Shown here piece by piece: positions 35,440 to 45,189 of a DNA stretch of 64,000 nucleotides. Each line of letters starts with the position of its first letter. Position 1 is the stretch's first letter. Under the pieces are notes generated by a model that saw only the letters and a program-made list of their open reading frames with translations, was not told the DNA's origin and did not search any database. Made by a program: the position numbers and the translations under genes. This DNA comes from Caryophanales bacterium (GTDB lineage Bacteria > Bacillota_I > Bacilli_A > RF39 > UBA660): contig JAEEJY010000010.1 in NCBI GenBank assembly GCA_016282155.1, positions 30,271 through 94,270 of the forward strand, in the 5' to 3' direction.

Positions 35440-36154
35440 AAATTACTTACTAGGATATCGAAATATGTATATCTATCAAGATACTGATATGTTTAATTTT
35501 TCATTAGACTCAGTACTTCTTCCTAATTTTGTAACAATCAATAAAAAAACAAAAAATATTATGGATATAGGATGTGGGAATGCTCCTATTCCTTTAATTC
35601 TTTCAACAAAAACAAATGCTAAGATTACAGGTGTAGAAATTCAAAAAGACTCGTATGAATTGGCAGTTGAATCAGTTAGGGTTAATAAATTAGAAAATCA
35701 AATTAGTATTATTAATGCCGATATAAATGAATTATATAAAGAGTTAGAATCTGATTCTATTGATACAATAACTTGTAATCCACCTTACTTTAAATATAAG
35801 GAAACATCTAATCTAAATGATAGTGATTATAAAACAATAGCGCGTCATGAATTAAAATTAGATATTGAAAGATTACTTAAAGTTGCGAGAAAACTCTTGA
35901 AAAATAATGGAAATATTGCTATAGTACATAGGCCGGAACGTTTAATTGAAATTATTGAATTAATGCGTAAGAATAATATTGAACCTAAAAAAGTTCAATT
36001 TGTTTATCCAGGTAAAGATAAAGAGGCCAATATATTATTAATTGAGGGTGTAAAAAATGGTAACCCAGGATTAAAAATATTAAGTCCGATATATTCTCAT
36101 GATGAAAATGGAGAATATACTGATCAAATAAAAGAATACTTTGAAGGAAAGTGA
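35429..36154 (+). CDS. yabB: YabB/TrmN6-like tRNA (adenine-37 N6) methyltransferase
   Basis: A 241-residue SAM-dependent methyltransferase. The SAM loop MDIGCGNAPIPLIL and the N6-adenine catalytic motif NPPYF are present, and the N-terminus DMFNFSLDSVLLPNF is typical of YabB/TrmN6, which methylates A37 of tRNA-Val. The start overlaps the ricT end by 11 bases. The ricT-yabB-rsmI order is conserved in Bacilli. In B. subtilis a GIY-YIG gene (yazA) intervenes; it is absent here. Confidence 0.88.
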   Translation: MKIKNYLLGYRNMYIYQDTDMFNFSLDSVLLPNFVTINKKTKNIMDIGCGNAPIPLILSTKTNAKITGVEIQKDSYELAVESVRVNKLENQISIINADINELYKELESDSIDTITCNPPYFKYKETSNLNDSDYKTIARHELKLDIERLLKVARKLLKNNGNIAIVHRPERLIEIIELMRKNNIEPKKVQFVYPGKDKEANILLIEGVKNGNPGLKILSPIYSHDENGEYTDQIKEYFEGK

Positions 36155-36158
36155 TAAT

Positions 36159-37001
36159 ATGTCACAAAAAAGTTATGATGGAAGTCCAACTTTATATTTA
36201 ATACCAACTCCAGTAGGTAATATGGAAGATATTACTATGCGTGCAGTTAATACTTTAAAAGAAGTAGATGTCTTACTTTGTGAAGATACGCGAGTAACAG
36301 CGGAATTACTAAGTAAACTTGGTATTAAGAAGAAACTTATTCATTCTGATGATCATACAGAAAATGATTTAAAAGAAAAAGTTTTAAAGATGTTAGAAGA
36401 TGGTATGAATATAGGTTTAGTTACTGATCGAGGTACACCTATAATAAGTGATCCAGGTTATAAGATAGTAGAGTTTGTAACAAACAATGGATATAATGTT
36501 GTTAGTTTACCAGGACCAACTGCTTTTGTACCTGCTTTAACAATGTCTGGATTAAATCCATCACCATTCTTATTCTATGGATTTTTAAATAGTAAAGTTA
36601 CTAAAAGAGAAAAGGAACTTGAGAACTTAAAGAATTTAACTTATACAATTATTTTCTATGAAGCTCCACACCGTATTAAAGATATGCTTATTTCTTTAAA
36701 GAAAGTATTTGGTGATCGTAAGATTGCTTTATGCCGTGAAATAAGTAAAAGATATGAAGAAGCTTTAAGAGGAAAAATATCTGAGATAATAGAAGTAGTA
36801 GATACTTTAAAAGGTGAGATGGTTGTAGTAGTTGAAGGTAATACAACTTTAAAAGATTTTTCAAGTATGACTATTTTAGAACATATAAATTTATATCTAG
36901 AAGATGGTATGTCTGAAAAGGAAGCTATTAAAAAAGTTTCTGTTGAGAGAAACTTACCTAAATCTTTAGTATATAAAGAATATCATGTTAATGGAAAATA
37001 G
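36159..37001 (+). CDS. rsmI: RsmI, 16S rRNA (cytidine-1402) 2'-O-methyltransferase
   Basis: A 280-residue tetrapyrrole-methylase-fold enzyme modifying C1402 in the ribosomal P site. Motifs are LYLIPTPVGNMEDIT, LCEDTRVT, LVTDRGTPIISDPG, SLPGPTAFVPAL and FYEAPHRI. The ATG at 36159 was chosen over a TTG at 36141 because AGTGATAAT precedes it and the family N-terminus is short. Four bases after yabB. Confidence 0.97.
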   Translation: MSQKSYDGSPTLYLIPTPVGNMEDITMRAVNTLKEVDVLLCEDTRVTAELLSKLGIKKKLIHSDDHTENDLKEKVLKMLEDGMNIGLVTDRGTPIISDPGYKIVEFVTNNGYNVVSLPGPTAFVPALTMSGLNPSPFLFYGFLNSKVTKREKELENLKNLTYTIIFYEAPHRIKDMLISLKKVFGDRKIALCREISKRYEEALRGKISEIIEVVDTLKGEMVVVVEGNTTLKDFSSMTILEHINLYLEDGMSEKEAIKKVSVERNLPKSLVYKEYHVNGK

Positions 37002-37009
37002 GTGATAAT

Positions 37010-37564
37010 ATGAAGTTAATAGTAGGATTAGGAAATCCAGGTAAAGAATATGAAAATACGCGTCATAATATAGGCTTTATGGTAATTGATGAATATTTAA
37101 AAGAGAATAATATTACTAATTCAAAGGAAAAATTTAAAGGTATATATTATGAAACAAATATAAATGGGGAAAAAGTAATATTACTTAAGCCTCAAAAATA
37201 TATGAATTTATCAGGAGAGGTTGTTAGAGAATATATTAATTTCTTTAAGATACCAACTGAAGATATATTAGTAATAAGTGATGATTTAGATATGGAACTA
37301 GGTAAAATTAAATTAAAATTATCTGGATCTTGTGGAGGTCATAATGGTCTTCGTGATATTGAAAAGAATATTGGTACACAAGACTATAAACGTTTAAAAA
37401 TAGGAATTGCTAATAACAAATCAATAGATACTAAAGATTATGTTCTAGGACATATATCAAAGGAAGATTTAGAAGTACTTAATGAATCGATAAAAAAAGG
37501 TGCTAAAATCATTGAAGAATTTCCTGTTATTAGATTTGATAATATAATGAATAAATATAACTAA
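37010..37564 (+). CDS. pth: Peptidyl-tRNA hydrolase
   Basis: A 184-residue enzyme that recycles peptidyl-tRNA released by stalled ribosomes. Catalytic His and binding Asn are in GLGNPGKEYENTRHNIGFM, and KPQKYMNLSG and GSCGGHNGLRDI are present. TAGGTGATAAT precedes the ATG. A terminator follows directly; mfd comes next as in Bacillus. Confidence 0.98.
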   Translation: MKLIVGLGNPGKEYENTRHNIGFMVIDEYLKENNITNSKEKFKGIYYETNINGEKVILLKPQKYMNLSGEVVREYINFFKIPTEDILVISDDLDMELGKIKLKLSGSCGGHNGLRDIEKNIGTQDYKRLKIGIANNKSIDTKDYVLGHISKEDLEVLNESIKKGAKIIEEFPVIRFDNIMNKYN

Positions 37565-37587
37565 TGATACATTTTGTATCATTTTTG
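37564..37587 (+). terminator. Rho-independent terminator after pth
   Basis: ATGATAC/GTATCAT stem (37564-37570 with 37576-37582) and T run. Confidence 0.88.
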
Positions 37588-37607
37588 CGTTGGAAGGAGG
37601 TAATAAT

Positions 37608-40600
37608 ATGAGTGTCTTTGATAACATTTTAAACGATGACGGTAAAGTATATACTGGGTTATCTGAAGAATTAAAAGCTATTAAAATATATAATACTTTT
37701 AAGAAACTAAATAAAAGTATTACTTTTGTTGCTAATTCTTTATATGAAGCAAATATGATGTATCAATACTTGCTTAATTATACGGATAAAGTATTATTAT
37801 TTCCAATGGATGATTTCCTTGCTAGTGAAGCATTAGCAATATCTCCAGATTTAAAGATAACACGTATAGAAACAATAAAGCTTCTTAATGAAGGAGAATA
37901 TATAGTTGTAACTAATTTAATGGGATACTTAAGATATTTACCTGATAAGAAAGAGTTTGAAAAAAGAAAGATTAATCTTGAAAAAGGTAAAGAGTACGAT
38001 ATTAAGAAGTTAGAAAAAGAATTATACAATTTAGGATATGTAAGAGAGACACTAGTTAATAAAACTGGTGATTTTGCCGTACGTGGATATGTTATAGATA
38101 TATTCCCATTATTCTATGAAAAACCAATAAGAATAGAATTCTGGGGTGATGAGATTGATACAATTAAAGAGTTTAATGTTGATAATCAATTAACTACTAA
38201 ACCTGTTGATAAACTAGAAATATATCCAATTACTGAATTTTTAGTAGATAAGGATGTAGATCAATTCGAAGTACCATATCGTGATATCTATAAATATACA
38301 GATGTTAAATCAATTAGTACATTTACTAATAATATAGTTATCTTTAATGATTATGAACAGTTAAAAAATAGTTGCGAAAATTTAGCAACTGAAATGTATA
38401 ACTATACGGTAAGTTCAGAGTTACCTTCTGATACAAAATATATGAATGATTTCTTAGAAATTAAAATAGATAAGGAAATAGACTTTCCTAAATTTGATAA
38501 GAAAGATTCAGAAGATATTGATATAGATAATATTGATAAATTAGGTTTTACTGTGGAAAACTTAAAAGATAAATTAAAAGTTCTATCTAAAAAGTATAAG
38601 AATATAATTATATGTGCAAGTAATAGAATAACAGCTAATAAACTAATTGATTTATTAGGAGAAACAAATGTGATATTAACTAGCGAAGATAATATATATA
38701 ATGATAGAGTAAATCTAATTATTAAGAAAATTAATAAAGGATTTATCTATGAAGGTGTACTATTTATATCAGATAATGATATATATGGAAATAGTGAAAT
38801 ACATCAATATAAAACAAGATTTAAATTAGGGACAAAAATAAAAGATTTAAATAAATTAAATCCTGGTGATTATGTTGTTCACTCATTATATGGTATTGGT
38901 ATATATAGAGGACTTGCAACTCTAGAAAAGAACGGACTTAAAAAGGATTATTTATTAATCGAATACCGTGATGGCGATAAATTATATATTCCTGTTGAAA
39001 AAATAGAAATGATAAGCAAGTATTCTTCTAAGGAAGGATATGTACCAAAGATTAATAAATTAGGTTCTAATGAATGGGAAAAAACTAAGTATCGTGCCAG
39101 AAAGAAGATTGAAGATATAGCTGGTGAACTACTTAAGTTATATGCTTTAAGAGAATCTACAAAAGGATATGCATTCCCTAAAGACGATGAACTACAACTA
39201 AGTTTTGAAAAAGAATTTAAATATGATGAAACATTGGATCAAATAAAGGTAGTAGAAGAAATTAAGAAAGATATGGAAAATTCTCATCCTATGGATAGAT
39301 TATTATGTGGAGATGTAGGATATGGTAAAACAGAAGTTGCTTTTAGAGCAATCTTCAAAGCTATCCTAGGTGGTAAGCAAGCTGCTATCTTGTGTCCAAC
39401 AACCATTCTTTCTTCCCAACACTTCCATAATGCGATTGAACGTTTCAAAAATTATGATATTAATATAGAATTACTTAATCGATTTGTCCCATTAAAAAAA
39501 CAAAAAGAAGTATTAAAACGTTTAGAAAGTGGAAGTGTAGACTTATTAATTGGTACGCATAGAATTCTAGGTGACGATGTTAAATTCAAAGATTTAGGAT
39601 TACTCGTAGTTGATGAAGAACAAAGATTTGGTGTTAAAAATAAAGAAAAAATTAAACAATATAAAAATAATATAGATGTTCTTACATTATCAGCAACACC
39701 AATTCCTCGTACACTTCAAATGTCGATATCTGGATTACGTAGCTTATCTTTAATTGAAACGCCACCTGTTGATAGATATCCTGTACAAACTTACGTTATC
39801 GCGGAAAATAAAAGTATTATAAGAGATGCTGTTTATAAAGAGTTATCACGTAAGGGACAATGTTTTATTCTATGCAATAATATTGATATGCTTGATAGCA
39901 AGAGAATTGAATTAGAAGAATTAGTACCTGATGCTCGTATTGGTATTGCGCATGGTAAGATGAGTAAGACTGAACTTGAAGATGTCATGCAAGACTTTGA
40001 AGATAAGAAGTTTGATGTCTTATTATGTACAACAATAATTGAAACAGGTATTGATATTCCTAATGTTAATACATTAATAATATATGATGCCGAAAATTTT
40101 GGACTATCGCAACTATACCAAATAAGGGGTCGTGTAGGTAGAACTAACAAGATAGCATATTGTTATTTAATGTATAATAAGAAAAAAGTTTTATCTGAAA
40201 TCGCAGTTAAACGTTTGGAGGCAATTAAAGAATTCACGGAATTAGGTAGTGGTTTTGCAATTGCGATGCGTGATTTATCTATTCGTGGAGCTGGTGATAT
40301 TCTAGGTAGTGAACAAGCTGGTTTTGTTGATACTATCGGTATTGAGTTATATATGGAAATGTTAAATAACGAAATTAATAGATTAAAAGGAATTCCAGTC
40401 GAAGAAGAGGAGGAATTTACTAAACCTATTATTGAAGTTGCGACCGCTATCTCAGATAATTATGTATCTGATGAGGAAGTTAAAATAGAAATTCATAAAA
40501 AGATAAATGAAATTGATTCTTTAGATAAATTAGAAAGCGTTAAGAAAGAACTAGAAGATCGCTTCGGCAAGATGGATGAAGATTTAATTATCTATATGTA

Positions 40601-40874
40601 CGAAGAGTGGTTAGAAAAATTATCTACGAAACTAGATATAAAAAATATTCGTCAAACTAAAAATTCTATTGAGATAATGATTCCAGAAGTTATAGTTAAA
40701 AAACTTAATGTTCAAGATTTATTCTATGATGTTGTAAATTTATCGCGTATGTTTAGATTTGGTATGCGTGGTAAGAATCTTATTATTACACTCGATACGG
40801 TAAAATTAGAAAAACACTTTATATACTATTTGATAGATTTATATAATTTAATAGAAAAGAATTTCAAAGATTAA
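37608..40874 (+). CDS. mfd: Mfd, transcription-repair coupling factor
   Basis: A 1088-residue translocase. UvrB-homology region (about 20-300), RNA-polymerase-interacting domain starting LNPGDYVVHSLYGIGIYRG (about 420), RecG-like helicase with Walker A CGDVGYGKTE and DEEQRFG, TRG motif region, and C-terminal TRCF domain. It removes RNA polymerase stalled at lesions and recruits UvrA. The start at 37608 has GGAGG six bases upstream; the upstream in-frame codon overlaps that site. The stop overlaps the next ATG (TAATG). Confidence 0.97.
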   Translation: MSVFDNILNDDGKVYTGLSEELKAIKIYNTFKKLNKSITFVANSLYEANMMYQYLLNYTDKVLLFPMDDFLASEALAISPDLKITRIETIKLLNEGEYIVVTNLMGYLRYLPDKKEFEKRKINLEKGKEYDIKKLEKELYNLGYVRETLVNKTGDFAVRGYVIDIFPLFYEKPIRIEFWGDEIDTIKEFNVDNQLTTKPVDKLEIYPITEFLVDKDVDQFEVPYRDIYKYTDVKSISTFTNNIVIFNDYEQLKNSCENLATEMYNYTVSSELPSDTKYMNDFLEIKIDKEIDFPKFDKKDSEDIDIDNIDKLGFTVENLKDKLKVLSKKYKNIIICASNRITANKLIDLLGETNVILTSEDNIYNDRVNLIIKKINKGFIYEGVLFISDNDIYGNSEIHQYKTRFKLGTKIKDLNKLNPGDYVVHSLYGIGIYRGLATLEKNGLKKDYLLIEYRDGDKLYIPVEKIEMISKYSSKEGYVPKINKLGSNEWEKTKYRARKKIEDIAGELLKLYALRESTKGYAFPKDDELQLSFEKEFKYDETLDQIKVVEEIKKDMENSHPMDRLLCGDVGYGKTEVAFRAIFKAILGGKQAAILCPTTILSSQHFHNAIERFKNYDINIELLNRFVPLKKQKEVLKRLESGSVDLLIGTHRILGDDVKFKDLGLLVVDEEQRFGVKNKEKIKQYKNNIDVLTLSATPIPRTLQMSISGLRSLSLIETPPVDRYPVQTYVIAENKSIIRDAVYKELSRKGQCFILCNNIDMLDSKRIELEELVPDARIGIAHGKMSKTELEDVMQDFEDKKFDVLLCTTIIETGIDIPNVNTLIIYDAENFGLSQLYQIRGRVGRTNKIAYCYLMYNKKKVLSEIAVKRLEAIKEFTELGSGFAIAMRDLSIRGAGDILGSEQAGFVDTIGIELYMEMLNNEINRLKGIPVEEEEEFTKPIIEVATAISDNYVSDEEVKIEIHKKINEIDSLDKLESVKKELEDRFGKMDEDLIIYMYEEWLEKLSTKLDIKNIRQTKNSIEIMIPEVIVKKLNVQDLFYDVVNLSRMFRFGMRGKNLIITLDTVKLEKHFIYYLIDLYNLIEKNFKD

Positions 40875-41599
40875 TGAGTATTAAAGTTAGTTCTGTTAAT
40901 GTACAAAATAGATATAAAGTAAAAAAATATGCTGGTGTAGTAGGTAATAATAATTATCATGAAAAATTATTAAATTATCTCGAAGACAATAAAATTGAGA
41001 TTGCTGGCTTACAGGAAGTAACACCATTATGGGAAAATAAAATAAGAGATAGATTTAATGTTTCAGGTGAGTCAAGATTTAATATTTTATATAAGATTTT
41101 TCTTCCTCAGTTTGAAGAAAAAAATTCAGTGATAAGTAAACATTCCATCTTAAAATCTAAAACCTATCACTTACCACATTTTCCTTCGTTTCTTCCGAGA
41201 ATAATTACTGTAAGTATTATAAGTATAGATAACGATGAATATGTGGTGTTTAATACTCATCTTGATTATAAAGATGAAAAGGTAAGATTTCGCGAGATAA
41301 CTAAAATTTTAAAAATTATTGAAAAATATAAAAACTATCCTAATAAAATCTTTATGGGTGATTTAAATATGCCTACAACTAGTAAAGTATTTATCCATTT
41401 TTGTAAAGAGATGAACAAGAGAAATTTTACCTATGTTGATTATAAAGATACAACTCATAAAAAGAAGAAATATGCAATTGATCATATCTTTATATCTAAT
41501 AATTTAAAAGTAGTAGATAAGAAAATATTTAAAGATGAAAAGTATAATTTTTCCGATCATTATCCTGTATATTTAGAAATAAAAAAAGAGATTAGTTAA
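40874..41599 (+). CDS. Endonuclease/exonuclease/phosphatase-family protein
   Basis: A 241-residue EEP-fold protein. The metal and phosphate-binding motifs occur in order: GLQEV, NTHLDYKDEKVRFREI, MGDLNMP, AIDHIFIS and SDHYPV. Members include DNases, sphingomyelinases and phosphodiesterases; there is no signal peptide, so a cytoplasmic nuclease or phosphatase is likely. It is translationally coupled to mfd (shared base at TAATG), which hints at DNA metabolism but does not prove it. Confidence 0.85.
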   Translation: MSIKVSSVNVQNRYKVKKYAGVVGNNNYHEKLLNYLEDNKIEIAGLQEVTPLWENKIRDRFNVSGESRFNILYKIFLPQFEEKNSVISKHSILKSKTYHLPHFPSFLPRIITVSIISIDNDEYVVFNTHLDYKDEKVRFREITKILKIIEKYKNYPNKIFMGDLNMPTTSKVFIHFCKEMNKRNFTYVDYKDTTHKKKKYAIDHIFISNNLKVVDKKIFKDEKYNFSDHYPVYLEIKKEIS

Positions 41600-41614
41600 T
41601 AATCTCTTTTTTTT
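41581..41614. terminator. Bidirectional terminator between the EEP gene and ppaC
   Basis: AGAGATTA/TAATCTCT stem (41587-41594 with 41600-41607) with A and T runs on both sides; serves convergent genes. Confidence 0.9.
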
Positions 41615-43223
41615 AAATGTAATCCATTAGAGTAGGAATAATTTGTTTCTTACGTGAAACTATTCCTGGTAAGAATTTAGCTTCTTCTAAATCCTCGCCG
41701 TAACACTCCTTAAATATTTTTTCAGAATTATCACTATATAAAATGTATGATCCATTATTGATAATGTCAGTTACAAATAGAGCAACAACATTATACTCAT
41801 TATTAACAGCTACATCATTTAACATATTAATATATTCTTCTTTAATATTAAGGATATCTGTTGGACTTGTAGTTGAAACCTGTCCAATACCAACTCTTCT
41901 ATTTTCAATATTAAATTTTTTAAAGTCAGTATATAAAATTTGTTCAGTAGTTTTACCAGCTAATGATGAACCAGCTTTAAACATTTCCATACCATAATCA
42001 CGGTAGTTAACACCGGCTAACTTAGCTAAGTTTTCTACAGCTTCCTTATCTAAATCAGTAGTAGTTGGACTTGCAAATAATAAAGTATCAGAAATAATAC
42101 CACTTAACATAAGTCCAGCTATTTCTTTAGGAATTGTAATTCTATTTTCTTTATACATTAAATAAAGAATAGTGTTAGTACTTCCTACAGGCATGTTTCG
42201 GAAGTTGATTGGTGCTGAAGTACCGATTGAACCAATTTTGTGGTGATCGATAATTTCAACGATATCAGCTTCTTCAAGGCCATCAACACTTTGTTCATAT
42301 TCATTGTGGTCGACAAGAATAACTTGTTTCTTTATTTTAAATGCAGCATCAGCAAGTTTTACTGTTCCTAAGCATTTATTTTTATTATTAATAACAGGAA
42401 AGTAAGAATATTTAGTTTTATTTGCTGTATCAATGAAGTCATTAACTTCATCGTTTTCATTAAAACAAATAATATCTTCAGAATTCATAACTGCCGAGAT
42501 AGGTTTACTTAAAGTAAACATACGAGCGGCATTAAATGTACTTAATTCTGTTTTTAAAATATTTACTTTATTTTTCTTAGCTATTTCTAAGTGTTCATCT
42601 TTAATACGACTACTACCTGTTAAGATAAGTAATTTAACTTTTTTCATAACAGCATATTCAATAATACTATGTCTATCACCAACTATTAATATATCGTTAT
42701 TAGATAAATCAATATTTTCTATAAAAGTTGTACTTCTATATGAAGCAACTAAGACATTACCACTTATTTCATCATCAAATTTAAGAAGTTCTTTAGCATT
42801 AAGAACACTTTTAATATTTTCGTAAGTAGTAGATATTTCATCAACATTACCTGTGATTAAATCTTTTGAAATATCTTTCATTGAGGCTGTCCCCAAGAAA
42901 TATTTGTCTTTATCAATTACAGGAACATTACTTATTGAATTCTTATTCATGTAATTGAATGCATCATATATAGGTGTATTGTCTTCAACAAAACAATTTT
43001 TTTCATATTTCAAATCTTTAATTTGTAAACGTACATCCTCTAATAATTTAGGAGTAGGAACTTTAAAATAATCTAAAACAAATTTTGTTTCATTATTAAG
43101 TTCTCCCAAAGTCATAGGTACAGTATTAAATCCTAATTCATTTTTTAAATGTGATAAAGCAATAGCTGCTGTGATTGAATCAGTATCAGGTTTACGGTGT
43201 CCAAAGACAAAAATCTTCTCCAT
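41613..43223 (-). CDS. ppaC: Manganese-dependent inorganic pyrophosphatase with CBS/DRTGG insert
   Basis: A 536-residue family II pyrophosphatase (DHH phosphoesterase). It begins IFVFGHRKPDTDSITAAIA, and has DHNEYEQS, IDHHKIGS and C-terminal SRKKQIIP substrate residues. A regulatory insert of two CBS domains flanking a DRTGG-like domain lies at about 70-300; in clostridial homologues this binds adenine nucleotides and tunes activity. The start at 43223 follows GGGAGGGG. It is one of only two minus-strand genes on the right arm, so it opposes replication. Confidence 0.95.
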   Translation of the reverse strand: MEKIFVFGHRKPDTDSITAAIALSHLKNELGFNTVPMTLGELNNETKFVLDYFKVPTPKLLEDVRLQIKDLKYEKNCFVEDNTPIYDAFNYMNKNSISNVPVIDKDKYFLGTASMKDISKDLITGNVDEISTTYENIKSVLNAKELLKFDDEISGNVLVASYRSTTFIENIDLSNNDILIVGDRHSIIEYAVMKKVKLLILTGSSRIKDEHLEIAKKNKVNILKTELSTFNAARMFTLSKPISAVMNSEDIICFNENDEVNDFIDTANKTKYSYFPVINNKNKCLGTVKLADAAFKIKKQVILVDHNEYEQSVDGLEEADIVEIIDHHKIGSIGTSAPINFRNMPVGSTNTILYLMYKENRITIPKEIAGLMLSGIISDTLLFASPTTTDLDKEAVENLAKLAGVNYRDYGMEMFKAGSSLAGKTTEQILYTDFKKFNIENRRVGIGQVSTTSPTDILNIKEEYINMLNDVAVNNEYNVVALFVTDIINNGSYILYSDNSEKIFKECYGEDLEEAKFLPGIVSRKKQIIPTLMDYI

Positions 43224-43245
43224 GTGATCAACCCCTCCCACACAA

Positions 43246-43254
43246 ATTATAGCA
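43246..43254 (-). promoter_or_regulatory. Extended -10 promoter for ppaC
   Basis: TGCTATAAT on the minus strand, 23 bases ahead of the ATG. Confidence 0.7.
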
Positions 43255-43291
43255 TATTATCTTGTAAAATAATATAAAATTAAAAAATAAC

Positions 43292-43320
43292 TTGAAGAAA
43301 AAATAAGAGTATGCTACAAT
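43292..43320 (+). promoter_or_regulatory. Promoter for the metG T-box leader
   Basis: TTGAAG (43292-43297) and TACAAT (43315-43320), 17-base spacer, with an extended TG (43312-43313). Confidence 0.8.
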
Positions 43321-43327
43321 ATGCGTG

Positions 43328-43547
43328 ATAAAAGTTTTGATGGAGAGAAAAATAAAATAGTTTTTTAGAGAGCCTAGGTAGGTGAAAGCTAGGTAAATGA
43401 TTTTTATTTCGAATGGCTCCGGAACTGTTTCTCTGAATTTTTTAGGAGAAAACGTTAACCGCGTTAAGGATAAGAGATATATCGAAAGATATAAGTAAGG
43501 TGGTACCGCGACTTTTCGCCCTTATAGGGTGATAGTCGTTTTTTTAT
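43328..43547 (+). promoter_or_regulatory. T-box riboswitch (methionine) ahead of metG
   Basis: A tRNA-sensing leader. The T-box AAGGTGGTACCGCG is at 43497-43510; its TGGT would pair with an ACCA tRNA end, as in tRNA-Met. Stem I runs from AGAGA near 43367 to TCTCT near 43431; on its 3' side ATG at 43413-43415 is the likely specifier codon. A terminator hairpin (about 43507-43540) with a T run follows and competes with the antiterminator. Uncharged tRNA-Met should allow read-through into metG. Confidence 0.9.
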
Positions 43548-43564
43548 TTAGAAAGGGTGAAAAT

Positions 43565-45148
43565 ATGGAAGGATATGAAGGAAAATTTAAAGAATATAAG
43601 GATGATGTAAATAAATATTATATTTCTACAGCAATCGCTTATACATCAGGTAAACCACATATTGGTAATACTTATGAAATCGTATTAGCAGATGCTATCG
43701 CAAGATGGAGAAGATTAAGAGGATATGATGTTTATTTCCAAACTGGAACAGATGAACATGGAGAAAAAATCGAGTTAAAAGCTAAAGAAGCTGGAATAAC
43801 TCCACAAGAATATGTTGATAAAGTATCTGGTGAAGTTAAAAAGATTTGGGATGTAATGAATACAAGTTATGATAAATTTGTACGTACTACAGACAAACAA
43901 CACGAAGAAGTTGTTAAAAAAATCTTTAAGAAAATGTATGATAAGGGAGATATTTATTTAAGTAAATATGAAGGATATTACTGTACTCCTTGTGAATCAT
44001 TCTTTACTGAAACTCAATTAGTTGATGGTAAATGTCCAGACTGTGGTAGAGAAGTTGAATTAAAAAGTGAAGAATCTTATTTCTTTAGACTATCTAGATA
44101 TGAAGGAGATTTAATTCGTTATATTGGAGACCATCCAGAATTTATTCAACCAGAATCTCGTAAGAATGAAATGCTTAAGAATTTCTTAGAGCCAGGGTTA
44201 ACTGATTTATGTGTTTCACGTACTTCATTTGACTGGGGTATTCCTGTAGACTTTGATCCTAAACATGTTGTATATGTTTGGTTAGATGCTTTAACTAATT
44301 ACATAACTAATATAGGATATGATCCAGACGGAAGTAGTGAAGAGTTCTATAAATTATGGCCTGCTAACTTACATTTAATTGGTAAGGATATTGTAAGATT
44401 CCATACAATTTACTGGCCTTGTTTCTTGATGAGTTTAGATTTACCATTACCTAAACAAGTATTTGGACATCCTTGGTTAATTACTGGTGATGGAAAGATG
44501 AGTAAGTCAAAAGGTAATGTTATTTATGCTGATGATCTTGTTAAGCACTTTGGTGTTGATGCTGTAAGATACTACTTATTACATGAGATTCCTTATGGAG
44601 CTGACGGTGTATTAACTTATGAATTATTAATTGAAAAAATTAATAGTGATTTAGCTAACATCTTAGGTAACTTAGTAAATAGAACTATTTCAATGGTTAA
44701 TAAATACTTTGACGGAACAGTTACAAACAAAGGACTATCAGATAAGTTAGATGATAGTATTGAATTTGAAGCTGATTCGTTAGCAGATAGAGTTTCTCGT
44801 CATATGTTACGTCTAGAAATAGGTGGTGCTCTTGATGAAATTATGTCTACTTTAAGAAAGAGTAATAAATATATAGATGAAACTACTCCATGGACTTTAG
44901 CTAAAGAAGAAGGTTTAAAACCAAGACTTGAAAGAGTTTTATATAACTTACTTGAAGCAATTAGAAGTTCTGCATATTGGTTACAACCATTTATGCCTGA
45001 TACTGCTAAAGAAATTTGTCGCCAATTAAATATTAATATTGATGAAGCAAGTGAACCTATAGCTGAGTATCATGTAGGAATACCTTCACCATTATTCGAA
45101 AGAATAGATAAAGAAAAGAAAATGGAAGAAATAAATAATAGTAATTAG
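43565..45148 (+). CDS. metG: Methionyl-tRNA synthetase
   Basis: A 527-residue class I synthetase. The HIGH-type motif is PHIGN, the zinc knuckle is CTPCESFF...CPDCGR, and the KMSKS motif is present. The anticodon-binding helical domain follows. The C-terminal tRNA-binding (EMAP-like) domain found in B. subtilis MetS is absent, so this is the short form. The start at 43565 follows GAAAGGGTGAAAAT; an earlier frame start overlaps the T-box terminator. Expression is controlled by the T-box leader. Confidence 0.97.
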   Translation: MEGYEGKFKEYKDDVNKYYISTAIAYTSGKPHIGNTYEIVLADAIARWRRLRGYDVYFQTGTDEHGEKIELKAKEAGITPQEYVDKVSGEVKKIWDVMNTSYDKFVRTTDKQHEEVVKKIFKKMYDKGDIYLSKYEGYYCTPCESFFTETQLVDGKCPDCGREVELKSEESYFFRLSRYEGDLIRYIGDHPEFIQPESRKNEMLKNFLEPGLTDLCVSRTSFDWGIPVDFDPKHVVYVWLDALTNYITNIGYDPDGSSEEFYKLWPANLHLIGKDIVRFHTIYWPCFLMSLDLPLPKQVFGHPWLITGDGKMSKSKGNVIYADDLVKHFGVDAVRYYLLHEIPYGADGVLTYELLIEKINSDLANILGNLVNRTISMVNKYFDGTVTNKGLSDKLDDSIEFEADSLADRVSRHMLRLEIGGALDEIMSTLRKSNKYIDETTPWTLAKEEGLKPRLERVLYNLLEAIRSSAYWLQPFMPDTAKEICRQLNINIDEASEPIAEYHVGIPSPLFERIDKEKKMEEINNSN

Positions 45149-45175
45149 ATTATACCTTGTGGTATAATCTTTTTT
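45147..45175 (+). terminator. Rho-independent terminator after metG
   Basis: AGATTATACC/GGTATAATCT perfect ten-base stem (45147-45156 with 45161-45170), loop TTGT, T run. Confidence 0.93.
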
Positions 45176-45189
45176 ATGGAGATGATACT

